From positions 1-37,177 of the forward strand of contig JAJPIS010000081.1 of assembly GCA_021324635.1 (NCBI GenBank): a DNA stretch of 37,177 nt, in the 5' to 3' direction. Source of the stretch: Gemmatimonadota bacterium. GTDB taxonomy: Bacteria > Gemmatimonadota > Gemmatimonadetes > Gemmatimonadales > Gemmatimonadaceae. The notes under the pieces are model-generated. The model searched no databases, was not told where the DNA came from, and worked only from the letters and a program-made list of their open reading frames with translations. Position numbers and translations under genes: made by a program. This document shows, in pieces, positions 1 to 8,034 of this stretch (its first letter is position 1; each line of letters begins with the position of its first letter).

Positions 1-37
1 CCCGGGGCGCCACCCGGGGCGTCCGCCTCCGGCGGCG
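1..37. other. Short GC-rich edge segment without a gene
   Basis: These bases lie just downstream of the envC stop on the minus strand. They contain two copies of CCCGGGGCG-like sequence and no start codon or T-run that would mark a gene or terminator. The next gene of the minus-strand run, if any, begins outside the window. Confidence 0.5.
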
Positions 38-1390
38 TCACCGGTCCACCCCGCCGCGCAACCAGTCGAGCGGGTCGACGGCACGCCCCTGGTCTCGTCG
101 GATCTCGAAGTGCAGGTGCGCCGGGAGATCGGGATCGGTGCGGCCGACCGTCCCGATCGTCTCCCCGCGGTCCACGTGCGAGCCCTTCCGGACGTCGATC
201 CGTCCGAGGGACCCGTAGACCGAGTAGTCGCCGCCCCCGTGCTGGATGATCACCGTCGGCCCGTAGGTCCCGATCGGCTCGGCCACGACGACCGTGCCGC
301 TCTCGACCGCCCGGACGGGCGTCCCGGCCACGGCCCCGATGCCGATGCCGTTCCAGCGGACGGTCGTGTTGTTGGGGTTGACGACGCGGCCATACCGATA
401 GAGGATGGCACCCTCGACCGGCCAGTCGAGTCGCCCGAAGTCGCGGGTGCTGAGCGTGCTCGCGGCCGGGGTCCGCGCGCTCGAGCGGGCCGCCGCCCGC
501 CGCCGCGCGTCCTCGAGCGAGCCGATCACCGAACTCAGTCGAGCTTCCGCCAGGTCGATCTCGCGCAGCCGGGCCGCCGTGGCCTGCTGGCTGCGCTGCG
601 CACGGACGAGGCTCCGCTCGCGCTCGGTCGCGAGTGCGCGGAGGCGTCCTTCCTCCCCCGCTTTCTCTGCGCGGGTCTCCTTCACTTCACTCTCGAGGGT
701 GACGAGCACGCCCCGCTGCCGGCCGATCTGGTCGCGCAACTGCTCGACCCGGGCGACGAGCGCCTGATCCCGGAGCGCCAGCAGGTGCAGGTACTTGTAC
801 CGGGCAACGAGCGCGCCGAAGGAGTCGGCGGTCAACATCACCTCGACCGCGTACAGGGGCCCGCGCTTGTAGATGTCCACCAGTCGCCGGCGGAGCAGTG
901 CCCGCTTGATCGCCAGCTCGTCTTCGGCGCGGAGCAGGTTCCCGGTCGCGTCCCGTACCTCCGCGTCGATCGCCACCAGTTGCCCGTCGAGTGCGTGCAC
1001 GGCGCGCGCGGTGGTCGCGACCTGACGGTCGAGGTTCTCGACTTCGTCCGACAGGTCGTGCACGCTGCTCCGAAGCTCGGCCATGCGCTGCTCGAGCTGG
1101 GAGCGCTCGGCGCGGATACGCTCGAGCTCCGCCCGGTCGGCGCGGAGCCGCGCCTCCGGCGTCGGTGCCTCCTGCCCGTGCGCACGACCCGCGTCGCCGG
1201 ACGGGGGGAGCGACGTCGACGGAGCGCCCGGCTGCTGTGCGGCCAGCGGTGCGAGCGGCAGCGTCAGCGCCGGTCCGAGGAGACACCCCATGAGCTGCAC
1301 CGCCAGGCGCAGCCTCCGGCACACCGTCCGGCACACCGCCGGGCGCACCACCAATCGTCGCCCCGGGCGCGTGGCGAGCCGGCGGCGCAC
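38..1390 (-). CDS. envC: EnvC-like murein hydrolase activator (degenerate LytM/M23)
   Basis: The 450-residue protein is probably periplasmic and activates cell-wall amidases at the division site. It begins with an Arg-rich stretch and a hydrophobic signal segment ending near LAPLAAQQ (about residues 34-53). A long coiled coil follows (about 75-300), then a C-terminal LytM/M23 domain (about 321-445). Catalytic M23 enzymes carry H-x3-D in the first zinc motif; here it reads WNGIGIGA, so the His is replaced by Asn at about 347 and the Asp is lost, although HLH (425-427) remains. E. coli EnvC is degenerate at the same place, so an activator is more likely than an enzyme. The start is GTG, 2 nt after the ftsX stop; an ATG at 1291 just before the hydrophobic core is an alternative. 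FtsE and FtsX lie directly upstream, matching the known FtsEX-EnvC complex. Confidence 0.88.
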   Translation of the reverse strand: MRRRLATRPGRRLVVRPAVCRTVCRRLRLAVQLMGCLLGPALTLPLAPLAAQQPGAPSTSLPPSGDAGRAHGQEAPTPEARLRADRAELERIRAERSQLEQRMAELRSSVHDLSDEVENLDRQVATTARAVHALDGQLVAIDAEVRDATGNLLRAEDELAIKRALLRRRLVDIYKRGPLYAVEVMLTADSFGALVARYKYLHLLALRDQALVARVEQLRDQIGRQRGVLVTLESEVKETRAEKAGEEGRLRALATERERSLVRAQRSQQATAARLREIDLAEARLSSVIGSLEDARRRAAARSSARTPAASTLSTRDFGRLDWPVEGAILYRYGRVVNPNNTTVRWNGIGIGAVAGTPVRAVESGTVVVAEPIGTYGPTVIIQHGGGDYSVYGSLGRIDVRKGSHVDRGETIGTVGRTDPDLPAHLHFEIRRDQGRAVDPLDWLRGGVDR

Positions 1391-1392
1391 CC

Positions 1393-2244
1393 TCAGACGC
1401 GACGGAGGTGACGGCTGACCGAGACGGCGCTCCCGACGAGACCGATCGCCGCGCCGCCCAGGACGCCGAGCGCCGCGACGCCCGGGGCGAAGAACGCCGT
1501 CGGGAACCCGAGTGCCTGGTCGATCAGGGCGCTCGCGATCCAGGTCAGCAGCAGCGCGAGAAACCCGCCCAGGATGCCCTTCGTGAACCCTTCGATCAGG
1601 AACGGCAGTCGCACGAACGCGTCGGTCGCGCCGACCAGGCGCATGATCGCGATCTCGCGTTCCCGCGCCAGCACGGCCATGCGGATGGTCGTGCCGATGA
1701 TGATCGTCGCCACGGCCGCAAAGGCGACGCCCAGGACTAGCCCGACGATCGTCGCGATCGTGCGGAGCTGGTAGAGCTTCGTGACCCAGTCCTCGCCGTA
1801 TCGGACGTCATCGACGAACGTGTAGCTCGCGACCCGGCCGGCGACCGCCTTGACGGTCCGCGGATCCCGAAAGTCGGGCTTGAGCCGGATGTCGATCGAT
1901 CCCGGGAGCACGCCCGGCTCGAAGACATCGGCGAATTCGCCGAGCTCGCGGCGCGCGCGGGTGAGCGCCGAGTCGGGCGAGACGTAGTCGACGTGCGCGA
2001 CCTCGGGGAAGGCGGCGATATCGCCCATGGCGGCGGCGACGGCCTCGACCGGTGTCGCGTCGGCGATGAAGGCGCGGATCTCCACCCGCTCCTCGACCCG
2101 CCGGAGCGCGTCGCGGATGTTGACCGCGACGAGTCCGAACAGGCCGCAGGCGAAGAGCGAAAAGGCGATCGTCACCACGCCCAGCGCACTGAGGAGCGGC
2201 GCCCGCCGCACGGCCAGGAGCACCTCCCGCAGGGCCAGCTTCAT
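1393..2244 (-). CDS. ftsX: Cell division ABC-type permease FtsX
   Basis: The 283-residue membrane protein has the FtsX layout. One N-terminal transmembrane helix (about residues 17-40) is followed by an extracytoplasmic domain (about 45-160) and three C-terminal helices (about 163-190, 215-240, 250-275). FtsX passes conformational change from the FtsE ATPase to a periplasmic hydrolase activator, here presumably the EnvC-like protein encoded next. Its ATG overlaps the ftsE stop as ATGA at 2241-2244, so translation is likely coupled. The length is close to the usual 290-350 residues. Confidence 0.93.
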   Translation of the reverse strand: MKLALREVLLAVRRAPLLSALGVVTIAFSLFACGLFGLVAVNIRDALRRVEERVEIRAFIADATPVEAVAAAMGDIAAFPEVAHVDYVSPDSALTRARRELGEFADVFEPGVLPGSIDIRLKPDFRDPRTVKAVAGRVASYTFVDDVRYGEDWVTKLYQLRTIATIVGLVLGVAFAAVATIIIGTTIRMAVLAREREIAIMRLVGATDAFVRLPFLIEGFTKGILGGFLALLLTWIASALIDQALGFPTAFFAPGVAALGVLGGAAIGLVGSAVSVSRHLRRV

Positions 2245-2963
2245 GGCGTCACGGTCTCGGCCTCGGCGCGGCGGGCCGCCTCGCGCTCGGCGACCGACGG
2301 GTCGGCGCTGTCGGCCACGATCCGACCGTGCAACATCTCGATCGTACGATAGTCCGACCGGCGCATCAGCTCGAGGTTGTGGGTCGCCATGACGACCGCC
2401 GTCCCGGCCGCGTTGATCTCCCGCAGGAGCTGGAACACCCCCCGCGTCGCCCGGTCGTCCAGGTTGCCCGTCGGCTCGTCGGCCACCAGGACGAACGGGT
2501 CGTTGACGAGGGCGCGCGCGATCGCCACCCGCTGCTGCTCGCCCCCCGAGAGCTCCCGCGGATAGGCCTGCGCCTTGGACGCCAACCCCACCTGGGTGAG
2601 CAGCCGATTGACCTTGCCCGGGATCGCGGCCGTCGGCGCGCCCGTCACCTCGAGCGCGAAGGCGACGTTGGCGTGCGCGGTGCGATCGTCGAGCAGCCGG
2701 AAGTCCTGGAACACCACGCCGAGCTTCCGGCGCACCCGTGCCACGTCGCCACGGCGCAGGCTCGCCGAGTTCGCCCCGCTGACCCGCACCTCGCCGGCAC
2801 TCGGCCGCTCTTCCATGAAGACGAGCTTGAGGAGCGTGCTCTTGCCGGACCCGCTGGGACCGGTCAGGAAGACGAACTCGCCCTTGGCCACGTGGAGCGA
2901 GACATCGTCGAGCACGCGCCCGGTCCGCGGGTACACCTTGGAGACGTGCGTCAACCGGATCAT
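2241..2963 (-). CDS. ftsE: Cell division ATP-binding protein FtsE
   Basis: The 240-residue cytoplasmic ABC ATPase has Walker [10 protein letters not shown] (about 36-44), the signature [15 protein letters not shown] (about 137-151) and Walker [13 protein letters not shown] just after it, with the switch His in MATHN. FtsE drives FtsX and so controls amidase activation at the septum. The frame stays open upstream inside the PLP-enzyme gene, but the family begins at [12 protein letters not shown]. The ATG at 2961-2963 overlaps the upstream stop as ATGA, which fixes the start. The N-terminal extension encoded further upstream is an artefact of GC-rich sequence. Confidence 0.95.
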   Translation of the reverse strand: MIRLTHVSKVYPRTGRVLDDVSLHVAKGEFVFLTGPSGSGKSTLLKLVFMEERPSAGEVRVSGANSASLRRGDVARVRRKLGVVFQDFRLLDDRTAHANVAFALEVTGAPTAAIPGKVNRLLTQVGLASKAQAYPRELSGGEQQRVAIARALVNDPFVLVADEPTGNLDDRATRGVFQLLREINAAGTAVVMATHNLELMRRSDYRTIEMLHGRIVADSADPSVAEREAARRAEAETVTP

Positions 2964-4183
2964 CGCAGCGCCCGCTCCAGATCGGCGATCAGGTCGTCGG
3001 CATCCTCGATCCCGACACTCAGGCGGAGGAACCCGTCGGGCACACCGAGGGCGGCGCGCTCCTCGGGTGACATCTCCGCGTGCGACGTGTAGCGCGGTTC
3101 GCTCACGAGCGAGTCCACCCCGCCGAGGCTGGGCGCGTGCAGCCAGAGCGAGACCCGGCGGACGAACCGGTCCGCCGCCTTCCCCCCGCCGGCCAGCTCG
3201 ATCGCGAGCATGCCGCCGAAGCCGTCGAGCTGCGTGGCCGCGATCGCGTGGTCGGGGTGCGTCTCGAGCCCGGGGTAGTGCACGCGCCGGATCTCGGAGC
3301 GCCCCGCCGCCCACTCGGCGATGCGCATCGCGCTCTCGTTCTGGCGCCGCACCCGCACATCCAGCGTCTTGAGCCCCCGCTCCAGCAACCAGCAGGCGAA
3401 CGGGTCGGGCGCCTGCCCCCACACGGTCATCTTCTCCCGCACTTCCTCGATGTAGGGGGCCGTGCCGACGACCGCGCCACCCAGCGTATCATGATGGCCG
3501 TTGAGGAACTTGGTCGTGGACTGGATCACGACGTCCGCGCCGTGCTCGAGCGGCCGGAAGTTGATCGGCGAGGCGAACGTGGAGTCGACGACGAGCGCCA
3601 GCCCCGCCTCCTTGGTCAGCAGCGTCACCGGTGTGAGATCCAGCACCCGGCAGGTCGGATTGACCGGCGACTCGACGAAGATGGCGCGCGTCTCCCGCCG
3701 CAACCGGCGCCGCCACCCGCGGTGCTCGGTCGGGTCGACGAGGGTCACGTCGATCCCCATGCTCGCGAACTCCTGCGTCAGGAGCCGATGCGTGCCCCCG
3801 TAGAGCCACGCGCTCGCGAGCAGATGATCCCCGGGACGGAGCAGCGCGAGCAGCGCGCACGCCGTTGCGCCCATCCCGCTCCCCAGCACCAGCGCCGCCT
3901 CGCCTCCCTCGAGCTGGGCGAGCCGGCGCTGCACGATCTCGGCGTTGGGGCCGGTCCCGTAGCGCGGGTACCGGAGTCCCTCGGCCGTCCCGAAGGCCTG
4001 AATGTGATTGACCGACTGGTAGATCGGCGTGACCACCGGCGCATCGGTCTCACGCCCCGCGCGCGGCCGATCGGTCCCTCCGTGGACGGCGATCGTCGAC
4101 CGCCCGGGCGAGGGAGCCGCGGTGGGAGGGGATGGCGGGGCGGAGGAGAGGTGCGGAGAGTGCGAGCGCGTCGCGCGGGGCAT
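2960..4183 (-). CDS. Transsulfuration PLP enzyme (cystathionine gamma-synthase/lyase family)
   Basis: The 407-residue protein belongs to the Cys/Met-metabolism PLP family, which makes or cleaves cystathionine, or handles homocysteine and methionine. Visible motifs are YPRYGTGPN (phosphate/tetramer contact, about 72-80), GSGMGAT (101-107), the cofactor-binding VVDSTFASP (Asp200) and the Schiff-base lysine in QSTTKFLNGHHD (Lys225). The C-terminus contains SLGGVDSLVSEP and RLSVGIED, both family hallmarks. The first 25 residues are Ser/Pro-rich and unlike the family, so the true start may be further in; no strong Shine-Dalgarno precedes the ATG. Sequence alone does not separate MetB, CGL, MGL or MetZ. 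It sits directly upstream of ftsE with an ATGA overlap, although no functional link is known. Confidence 0.9.
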   Translation of the reverse strand: MPRATRSHSPHLSSAPPSPPTAAPSPGRSTIAVHGGTDRPRAGRETDAPVVTPIYQSVNHIQAFGTAEGLRYPRYGTGPNAEIVQRRLAQLEGGEAALVLGSGMGATACALLALLRPGDHLLASAWLYGGTHRLLTQEFASMGIDVTLVDPTEHRGWRRRLRRETRAIFVESPVNPTCRVLDLTPVTLLTKEAGLALVVDSTFASPINFRPLEHGADVVIQSTTKFLNGHHDTLGGAVVGTAPYIEEVREKMTVWGQAPDPFACWLLERGLKTLDVRVRRQNESAMRIAEWAAGRSEIRRVHYPGLETHPDHAIAATQLDGFGGMLAIELAGGGKAADRFVRRVSLWLHAPSLGGVDSLVSEPRYTSHAEMSPEERAALGVPDGFLRLSVGIEDADDLIADLERALR

Positions 4184-4207
4184 GACGGTGAGGGTGGACG
4201 GGCGAGG

Positions 4208-4507
4208 TCAGCTCAACGAGCGTCGCGGCTCGCTCGGCTCGAGCTTACGCACCCGCACCACTTCGGACGGCGCGACGCCCGCGACGTCACGGACGACGGC
4301 GGCCCCCCGCGGGAGGGCGTCATCGACGTGCAGGACCGCAAACTCCTGCCGCCGCGGCCCTTCGATGCGGACGAGGTCGCCATCCCGCAACAGGCGCCGC
4401 TCGGCCTCGTCCTGCCGCATCCGGACCTCGGGCCCACGGTCCGGGTCGCCGCGCCGGGTCGCCACGAACCCGACCACCCGGAGCGGCGGACTGTACTCCT
4501 CAGGCAC
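4208..4507 (-). CDS. Small 99-residue protein of unknown function
   Basis: I do not recognise this protein with confidence. It has a short N-terminal segment (MPEEYSPPLRVVGF) and a basic/acidic middle. A beta-rich stretch from LLRDGDLVRIEG through AVLHVDDALPRGAAVV to VRVRK loosely recalls a small double-psi barrel of the molybdopterin-dinucleotide-binding type, but that is a guess. The start is GTG, preceded by a clear Shine-Dalgarno (GGAGGCGAGG immediately 5' of the start), which supports a real gene. It lies 33 nt after the STAS-winged-helix gene and 24 nt before the PLP-enzyme gene, so it is part of the same run. Other frames in this interval read as Arg/Ser-rich noise. Confidence 0.65.
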   Translation of the reverse strand: MPEEYSPPLRVVGFVATRRGDPDRGPEVRMRQDEAERRLLRDGDLVRIEGPRRQEFAVLHVDDALPRGAAVVRDVAGVAPSEVVRVRKLEPSEPRRSLS

Positions 4508-4540
4508 CCTCGCCTCCGTCGACCGTTCCCCGCCGGCGGA

Positions 4541-5104
4541 TCACGGGGCGTGCCCGAGCGTGTCCCCGAGGGTGACATACTGGCGGTCGAGCCGCATCAG
4601 GAGCCGCCGCTCCGTCAGCCCGTCGAGCAGCCGCTCGGCGGCCGGCGGGTCCGCCCCCAGCGACTCGGCGATCGTCGCCGCGTCGGCCCCGCCCAGCCGG
4701 CAGACGGCGTCCCACGCGCGCTGCTCGTCGTCGCCGACCTCACCCACCAGGTGATGCCCGTCGGGGCGCTCGAGGACGAGCGCCAGCCCGTACCGCGCCA
4801 ACGCCGCCTCGATCGCGTCGAGGTGTCCATCGCGCATCCCGCGGAACACGAAGTACGCGTCCGCCGGCGGCGTCCCGGTCGAGTAGCGCAGCAACAGCTT
4901 GGCGACGACCTCGTCGGCACAGGAGTAGTCGAGCAGCCCCACATGGGTGAAGTCGATCACCGTCAGCGTCGGCTCGGACGAGCCGGCCAGGAGCTGCTCG
5001 ATCTCCGTCCGCACGGCCGCCCCGGTCGACCGCGTGACGAGGTTCGAGTAGAGCTCGCAAACCGTGCGGCGCAGCACCGTGCTCAGATCGATGTGACGGA
5101 TCAC
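4541..5104 (-). CDS. STAS-like (DUF4325-type) domain protein with C-terminal winged helix
   Basis: The 187-residue soluble protein has an N-terminal STAS-like half (about 1-110), with strand VIDFTHVGLLDY followed by SCADEVVAKLLLRY. It has a C-terminal half resembling a winged-helix domain (about 125-183: AWDAVCRLGGADAATIAESL... LLDGLTERRLLMRL). By eye Ser61 falls where SpoIIAA-type anti-anti-sigma factors carry the phosphorylated serine. The start is GTG, overlapping the upstream STAS-ATPase stop as GTGA (5101-5104), so the two are probably made together. A partner-switch role, with the ATPase phosphorylating or binding this protein, is an inference. The winged helix could bind DNA or protein. 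Confidence 0.72.
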   Translation of the reverse strand: MIRHIDLSTVLRRTVCELYSNLVTRSTGAAVRTEIEQLLAGSSEPTLTVIDFTHVGLLDYSCADEVVAKLLLRYSTGTPPADAYFVFRGMRDGHLDAIEAALARYGLALVLERPDGHHLVGEVGDDEQRAWDAVCRLGGADAATIAESLGADPPAAERLLDGLTERRLLMRLDRQYVTLGDTLGHAP

Positions 5105-6018
5105 GCGCCCGTTCCCCCGGTCTCACCCGTGGCGCCGGCGACTCGCTCGGGGATCGTGATCTGCACCTGCGAGCCGGGGAAGGGCGCCAGCCCCTCGCGG
5201 AGCGGCACGTCGTCGTCCCACGATGGGACGATGGCGATCCGCGCCGTCCCGCTCCGGACGGACAGCTTCCCGGCCCACTTCCCCAGGAAATTGCGCGCGC
5301 CAGCGAGTCCCTGCCCGCGCCCCCGGTCCCGGAACCGGCTGACGCCGCGGATCACCGCCTCCTCCAGCGCCATCCCGTCGTCCCAGCGGTCGGTCGCCAC
5401 CCGGCCCGGCGTGCTCTCGAGCGAACGCCGGAAGCCGATCCCCGCATCGCACACGGCGATCTGGACGACGCGGCGCCCGCCCAGCCGATGCCGCCATCGA
5501 TAGGTCTGCACGGCGACCCAGCCGCCGCGCCCCGCATGCTCCACCACGTTCTGACACACCTCCGACAATGTCATGATGAACCGCACCGAGACCTGCGCGT
5601 CGATGTTCAGCTCACGCGCGAGGATGTGCTGCGCGCGCTGCTGGATCCGGTCGACGACGTCGTGCACGTCGCCGCTCTTGGCGACCGCCGTGATCTCGAG
5701 CAAGACGTTCGACTCGGTCGCCGGCCGCGTCCGCGGCAGGGAGCCGTGAATGTCGTACAGCTCCTCGGCGAACTGGAAGAAGCCCGTCCGCGACCAGTAG
5801 GAGCCCGTCTCCTCGGCCTCCGGCGGCGTCAGGGCGGGGCGCGTCTCGCGCGTCTGCGCGAGCGTGAGGAGCGCGATCAATCCGTAGGGGGACGCCCAGC
5901 GCGCGTGTCGGGCGTCGACGAGGATCTTGTCGTCGGGAGCGAGCGTGGCGACCCGGTCGAGCACCTGCTCGAACGAGACGTCGTCGAGCGACGGTGGCAC
6001 GGTAATGACGGTGGTCAC
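5101..6018 (-). CDS. STAS-HATPase fusion, anti-sigma/partner-switch type kinase-like protein
   Basis: The 305-residue soluble protein starts with a STAS-like segment (about 1-60, ILVDARHARWASPYGLIALL; Ser43 sits at the phospho-acceptor position of the fold). It continues into a GHKL ATPase domain (about 140-290). The ATPase motifs are the N-box LSEVCQNVVEH (Glu153, Asn157), the G1 box DAGIGF (191-196) and the G2 box GRGQGLAG (233-240). No His phospho-acceptor or transmembrane segment is seen, so it resembles RsbW/SpoIIAB-type serine kinases more than a sensor histidine kinase. The start is GTG in a GTGA overlap with the PfkB gene. The next gene, also overlapping, encodes a second STAS protein, the likely partner. 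Confidence 0.78.
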   Translation of the reverse strand: MTTVITVPPSLDDVSFEQVLDRVATLAPDDKILVDARHARWASPYGLIALLTLAQTRETRPALTPPEAEETGSYWSRTGFFQFAEELYDIHGSLPRTRPATESNVLLEITAVAKSGDVHDVVDRIQQRAQHILARELNIDAQVSVRFIMTLSEVCQNVVEHAGRGGWVAVQTYRWRHRLGGRRVVQIAVCDAGIGFRRSLESTPGRVATDRWDDGMALEEAVIRGVSRFRDRGRGQGLAGARNFLGKWAGKLSVRSGTARIAIVPSWDDDVPLREGLAPFPGSQVQITIPERVAGATGETGGTGA

Positions 6019-7034
6019 CGGGGGCTCAGCTCTCCGCGCAGATGGTGGGCGAGCCCGGTCGCACCCCGGTGCCCGACGTTGCGGGCCGCGGCTACGACCG
6101 CCGCCCGCAACGCCTCGGCTAACTTATCACCCACGAGCAGCCGAGAGAAATAGGTCGCGCCCCAGACGTCGCCACATCCGGTGGGATCGCCCGCGTCGCC
6201 AGGACGGACGGGCGCCGGTGCGGCGGGCACGAGTGCCGTGCGCACCGGGCCGGCGCTGCCCGTGAGACCGCGAGCCAGGGCGCCGGGTCCGCTGCCCGCC
6301 AGTCCGTCGAACCCGGCGCAGGCGAAATAGACCACGCCGCGGCTGCCGAGCGTGACGCTGAGGCAGCGGACCCCGGCGCCCAGCGCCGTCGCCGCGAGCC
6401 CCATGGCATCGGGGGCGAGGAGCGCCATCTCGTCCTCGTTCACCTGGAGGAGATCCGCGCACCGGCACCAGTCGGCGGCGGCCGCGAGCGGCTGCGGTGT
6501 GCGGAGGCCGTTCGGCTGGGTCGCGAGCAGCAGCGAGTGCAGGTCGCAGTAGATCGGCCCGCGGAAGTGCTGCCGCAGCAACTGCATCGTCGGCAGGTCG
6601 AGCTCCGTGCCGCTGATGAAATTCACGTAGAGCGCGTCGAGGTCGCGGAGCAGCGGGACGAGGCCGAGCCAGGTCCAGCCCGGGACGCCGCCGGTCAGCA
6701 CTTCGCTGCGGCGCTCGGCGCTCCGGTAGCGCAGCTCGACCCGGTTGTTGGGGCTCGCCACTTCGACCAGCGCGCCGTCCGGGGCCACTCGCTTGAGCGT
6801 CCGCAGGTATTCGCGCGCGCGAGGGGCGAGGTCGGCGCCGACCTTCATCACGGGCACGACTTCCCAGCAGTCGTCGAGCGCGGCGTCGAAGGCGCTCAGG
6901 GCGTAGGTGATCCCGCCCCACTCTTCGACCGGCCCCGCGCGTGGGTCGCGCCCGTAGATGACGTCCCAGACGAACGTCCCGATCACGCCGAGGCGCCGGC
7001 GCCGCTCAGGCGACACGATCCCCGTCGACCCCAC
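6015..7034 (-). CDS. PfkB-family carbohydrate/nucleoside kinase
   Basis: The 339-residue cytoplasmic kinase has the ribokinase/PfkB fold. It has a Gly-rich N-terminal motif (VEEWGGITYALSAF, about 36-49), a central CLSVTLGSRGVVYF and the C-terminal signature GDPTGCGDVWGATYF, whose second Asp is the catalytic base. Substrate specificity cannot be read from the sequence; ribokinase-, adenosine-kinase- and fructokinase-like members all share these motifs. The start is GTG and overlaps the ROK gene by 29 nt; a GTG at 7016 would shorten the overlap to 11 nt. It is followed by the STAS-ATPase gene with a 4-nt overlap. The Cys in DPTGCGD, usually Ala, is mildly unusual. Confidence 0.85.
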   Translation of the reverse strand: MGSTGIVSPERRRRLGVIGTFVWDVIYGRDPRAGPVEEWGGITYALSAFDAALDDCWEVVPVMKVGADLAPRAREYLRTLKRVAPDGALVEVASPNNRVELRYRSAERRSEVLTGGVPGWTWLGLVPLLRDLDALYVNFISGTELDLPTMQLLRQHFRGPIYCDLHSLLLATQPNGLRTPQPLAAAADWCRCADLLQVNEDEMALLAPDAMGLAATALGAGVRCLSVTLGSRGVVYFACAGFDGLAGSGPGALARGLTGSAGPVRTALVPAAPAPVRPGDAGDPTGCGDVWGATYFSRLLVGDKLAEALRAAVVAAARNVGHRGATGLAHHLRGELSPR

Positions 7035-8025
7035 CCATCACCTGCATCTTGAAGGTGGCGACCGCACCCACGACACCGGCCGATCCGGCGAGCGCGCCCG
7101 GCACGATCCGGCACGCCTCGACCGCCGGGCGGAACGCGCGCCGCCGCACCTCGCCCCGCAACGGCTCGAGCAACGCGTCACCGGCGTCGGTCACCCCGCC
7201 GGCGAGCACCACGACGTCGGGGTTGAAGATGTTGAGCAGGTTGGCGATCCCGGTCCCCAGGAAGCGCGCCGTGTCGCGCACGACCTCGCGCGCGACGAGG
7301 TCGCCGCGGGTCGACGCTTCATAGACCGTCCGCGCCGTGATCCGATCCAGGTCACCGCCCACCAGCTCCCGGAGCAGGGATGCCTCACCGTCGGCGAGCG
7401 CCTCGCGCGCGCGCTCGGCGATCGCCGGCCCGGAGGCGTACGCTTCGAGACATCCATAGTTGCCGCACTTGCAGCGCCGCCCCGTCGAGTCGATCGTCGT
7501 GTGCCCGATCTCGCCCGCGACGTCGGACGCCCCGTGGTAGAGTGTGCCGTCGAGGATGAGACCGCCGCCGATGCCGGTGCCGATCGTCACCCCCACCACG
7601 TTGCGGCCCCCCCGTGCGGCTCCGCACCACCACTCGCCGACGGTCGCGCAGTTGGCGTCGTTGTCGAGCGTCGCCGGGAGCTGGACGCGCGACGACACTT
7701 CATCGCGGAGCGGAAAGTCGCGCCACCCGAGATTGGGGGTCACGATCACGATCCCACGCTCCCGGTCGAGCGGCCCCGGCGCACCGATCCCGACGCCGAC
7801 GAAGTCGGCGCGGCTCGCGCCGGTCTCGGCGGCCGTCAGCTCCATCACTTCCTCGATCATCCCGGCGATCCGGTCGACCACCCGGTCCGCCCCCAGCTCG
7901 GCCCGCGTCGGCTGCGACCGAACGGCATGGTCGCGACTCCCGTCGACCGGCATCACGCCGGCGACGATGTTCGTCCCGCCAAGGTCGACGCCGACGATGT
8001 ACCGCTGCTTCCTCTTTGGTGCCAT
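7006..8025 (-). CDS. ROK-family sugar kinase (glucokinase-like)
   Basis: The 339-residue kinase carries the ROK signatures. The ATP-phosphate motif is VGVDLGGTNIVAGV (about 10-23). DNDANCATVGEWW contains the catalytic Asp. GTGIGGGLILDG is the second phosphate motif. GEIGHTTI has the substrate/zinc His, followed by the zinc cluster CKCGNYGCLEAYASG. Such enzymes phosphorylate glucose or a related hexose in the cytosol; the motif set is that of bacterial glucokinases of this class. The start is ATG, 9 nt after the heptosyltransferase stop. No DNA-binding N-terminal domain is present, so this is a kinase rather than a ROK repressor. Confidence 0.92.
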   Translation of the reverse strand: MAPKRKQRYIVGVDLGGTNIVAGVMPVDGSRDHAVRSQPTRAELGADRVVDRIAGMIEEVMELTAAETGASRADFVGVGIGAPGPLDRERGIVIVTPNLGWRDFPLRDEVSSRVQLPATLDNDANCATVGEWWCGAARGGRNVVGVTIGTGIGGGLILDGTLYHGASDVAGEIGHTTIDSTGRRCKCGNYGCLEAYASGPAIAERAREALADGEASLLRELVGGDLDRITARTVYEASTRGDLVAREVVRDTARFLGTGIANLLNIFNPDVVVLAGGVTDAGDALLEPLRGEVRRRAFRPAVEACRIVPGALAGSAGVVGAVATFKMQVMGGVDGDRVA

Positions 8026-8034
8026 CCGATCCTC

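Noticed and set aside
3080-5503. Long plus-strand open frame opposite the PLP-enzyme, STAS and ATPase genes
   Set aside because: It is Arg/Pro-rich with no domain. Long antisense frames are expected where third codon positions are almost all G or C, and the minus-strand frames carry clear family motifs.
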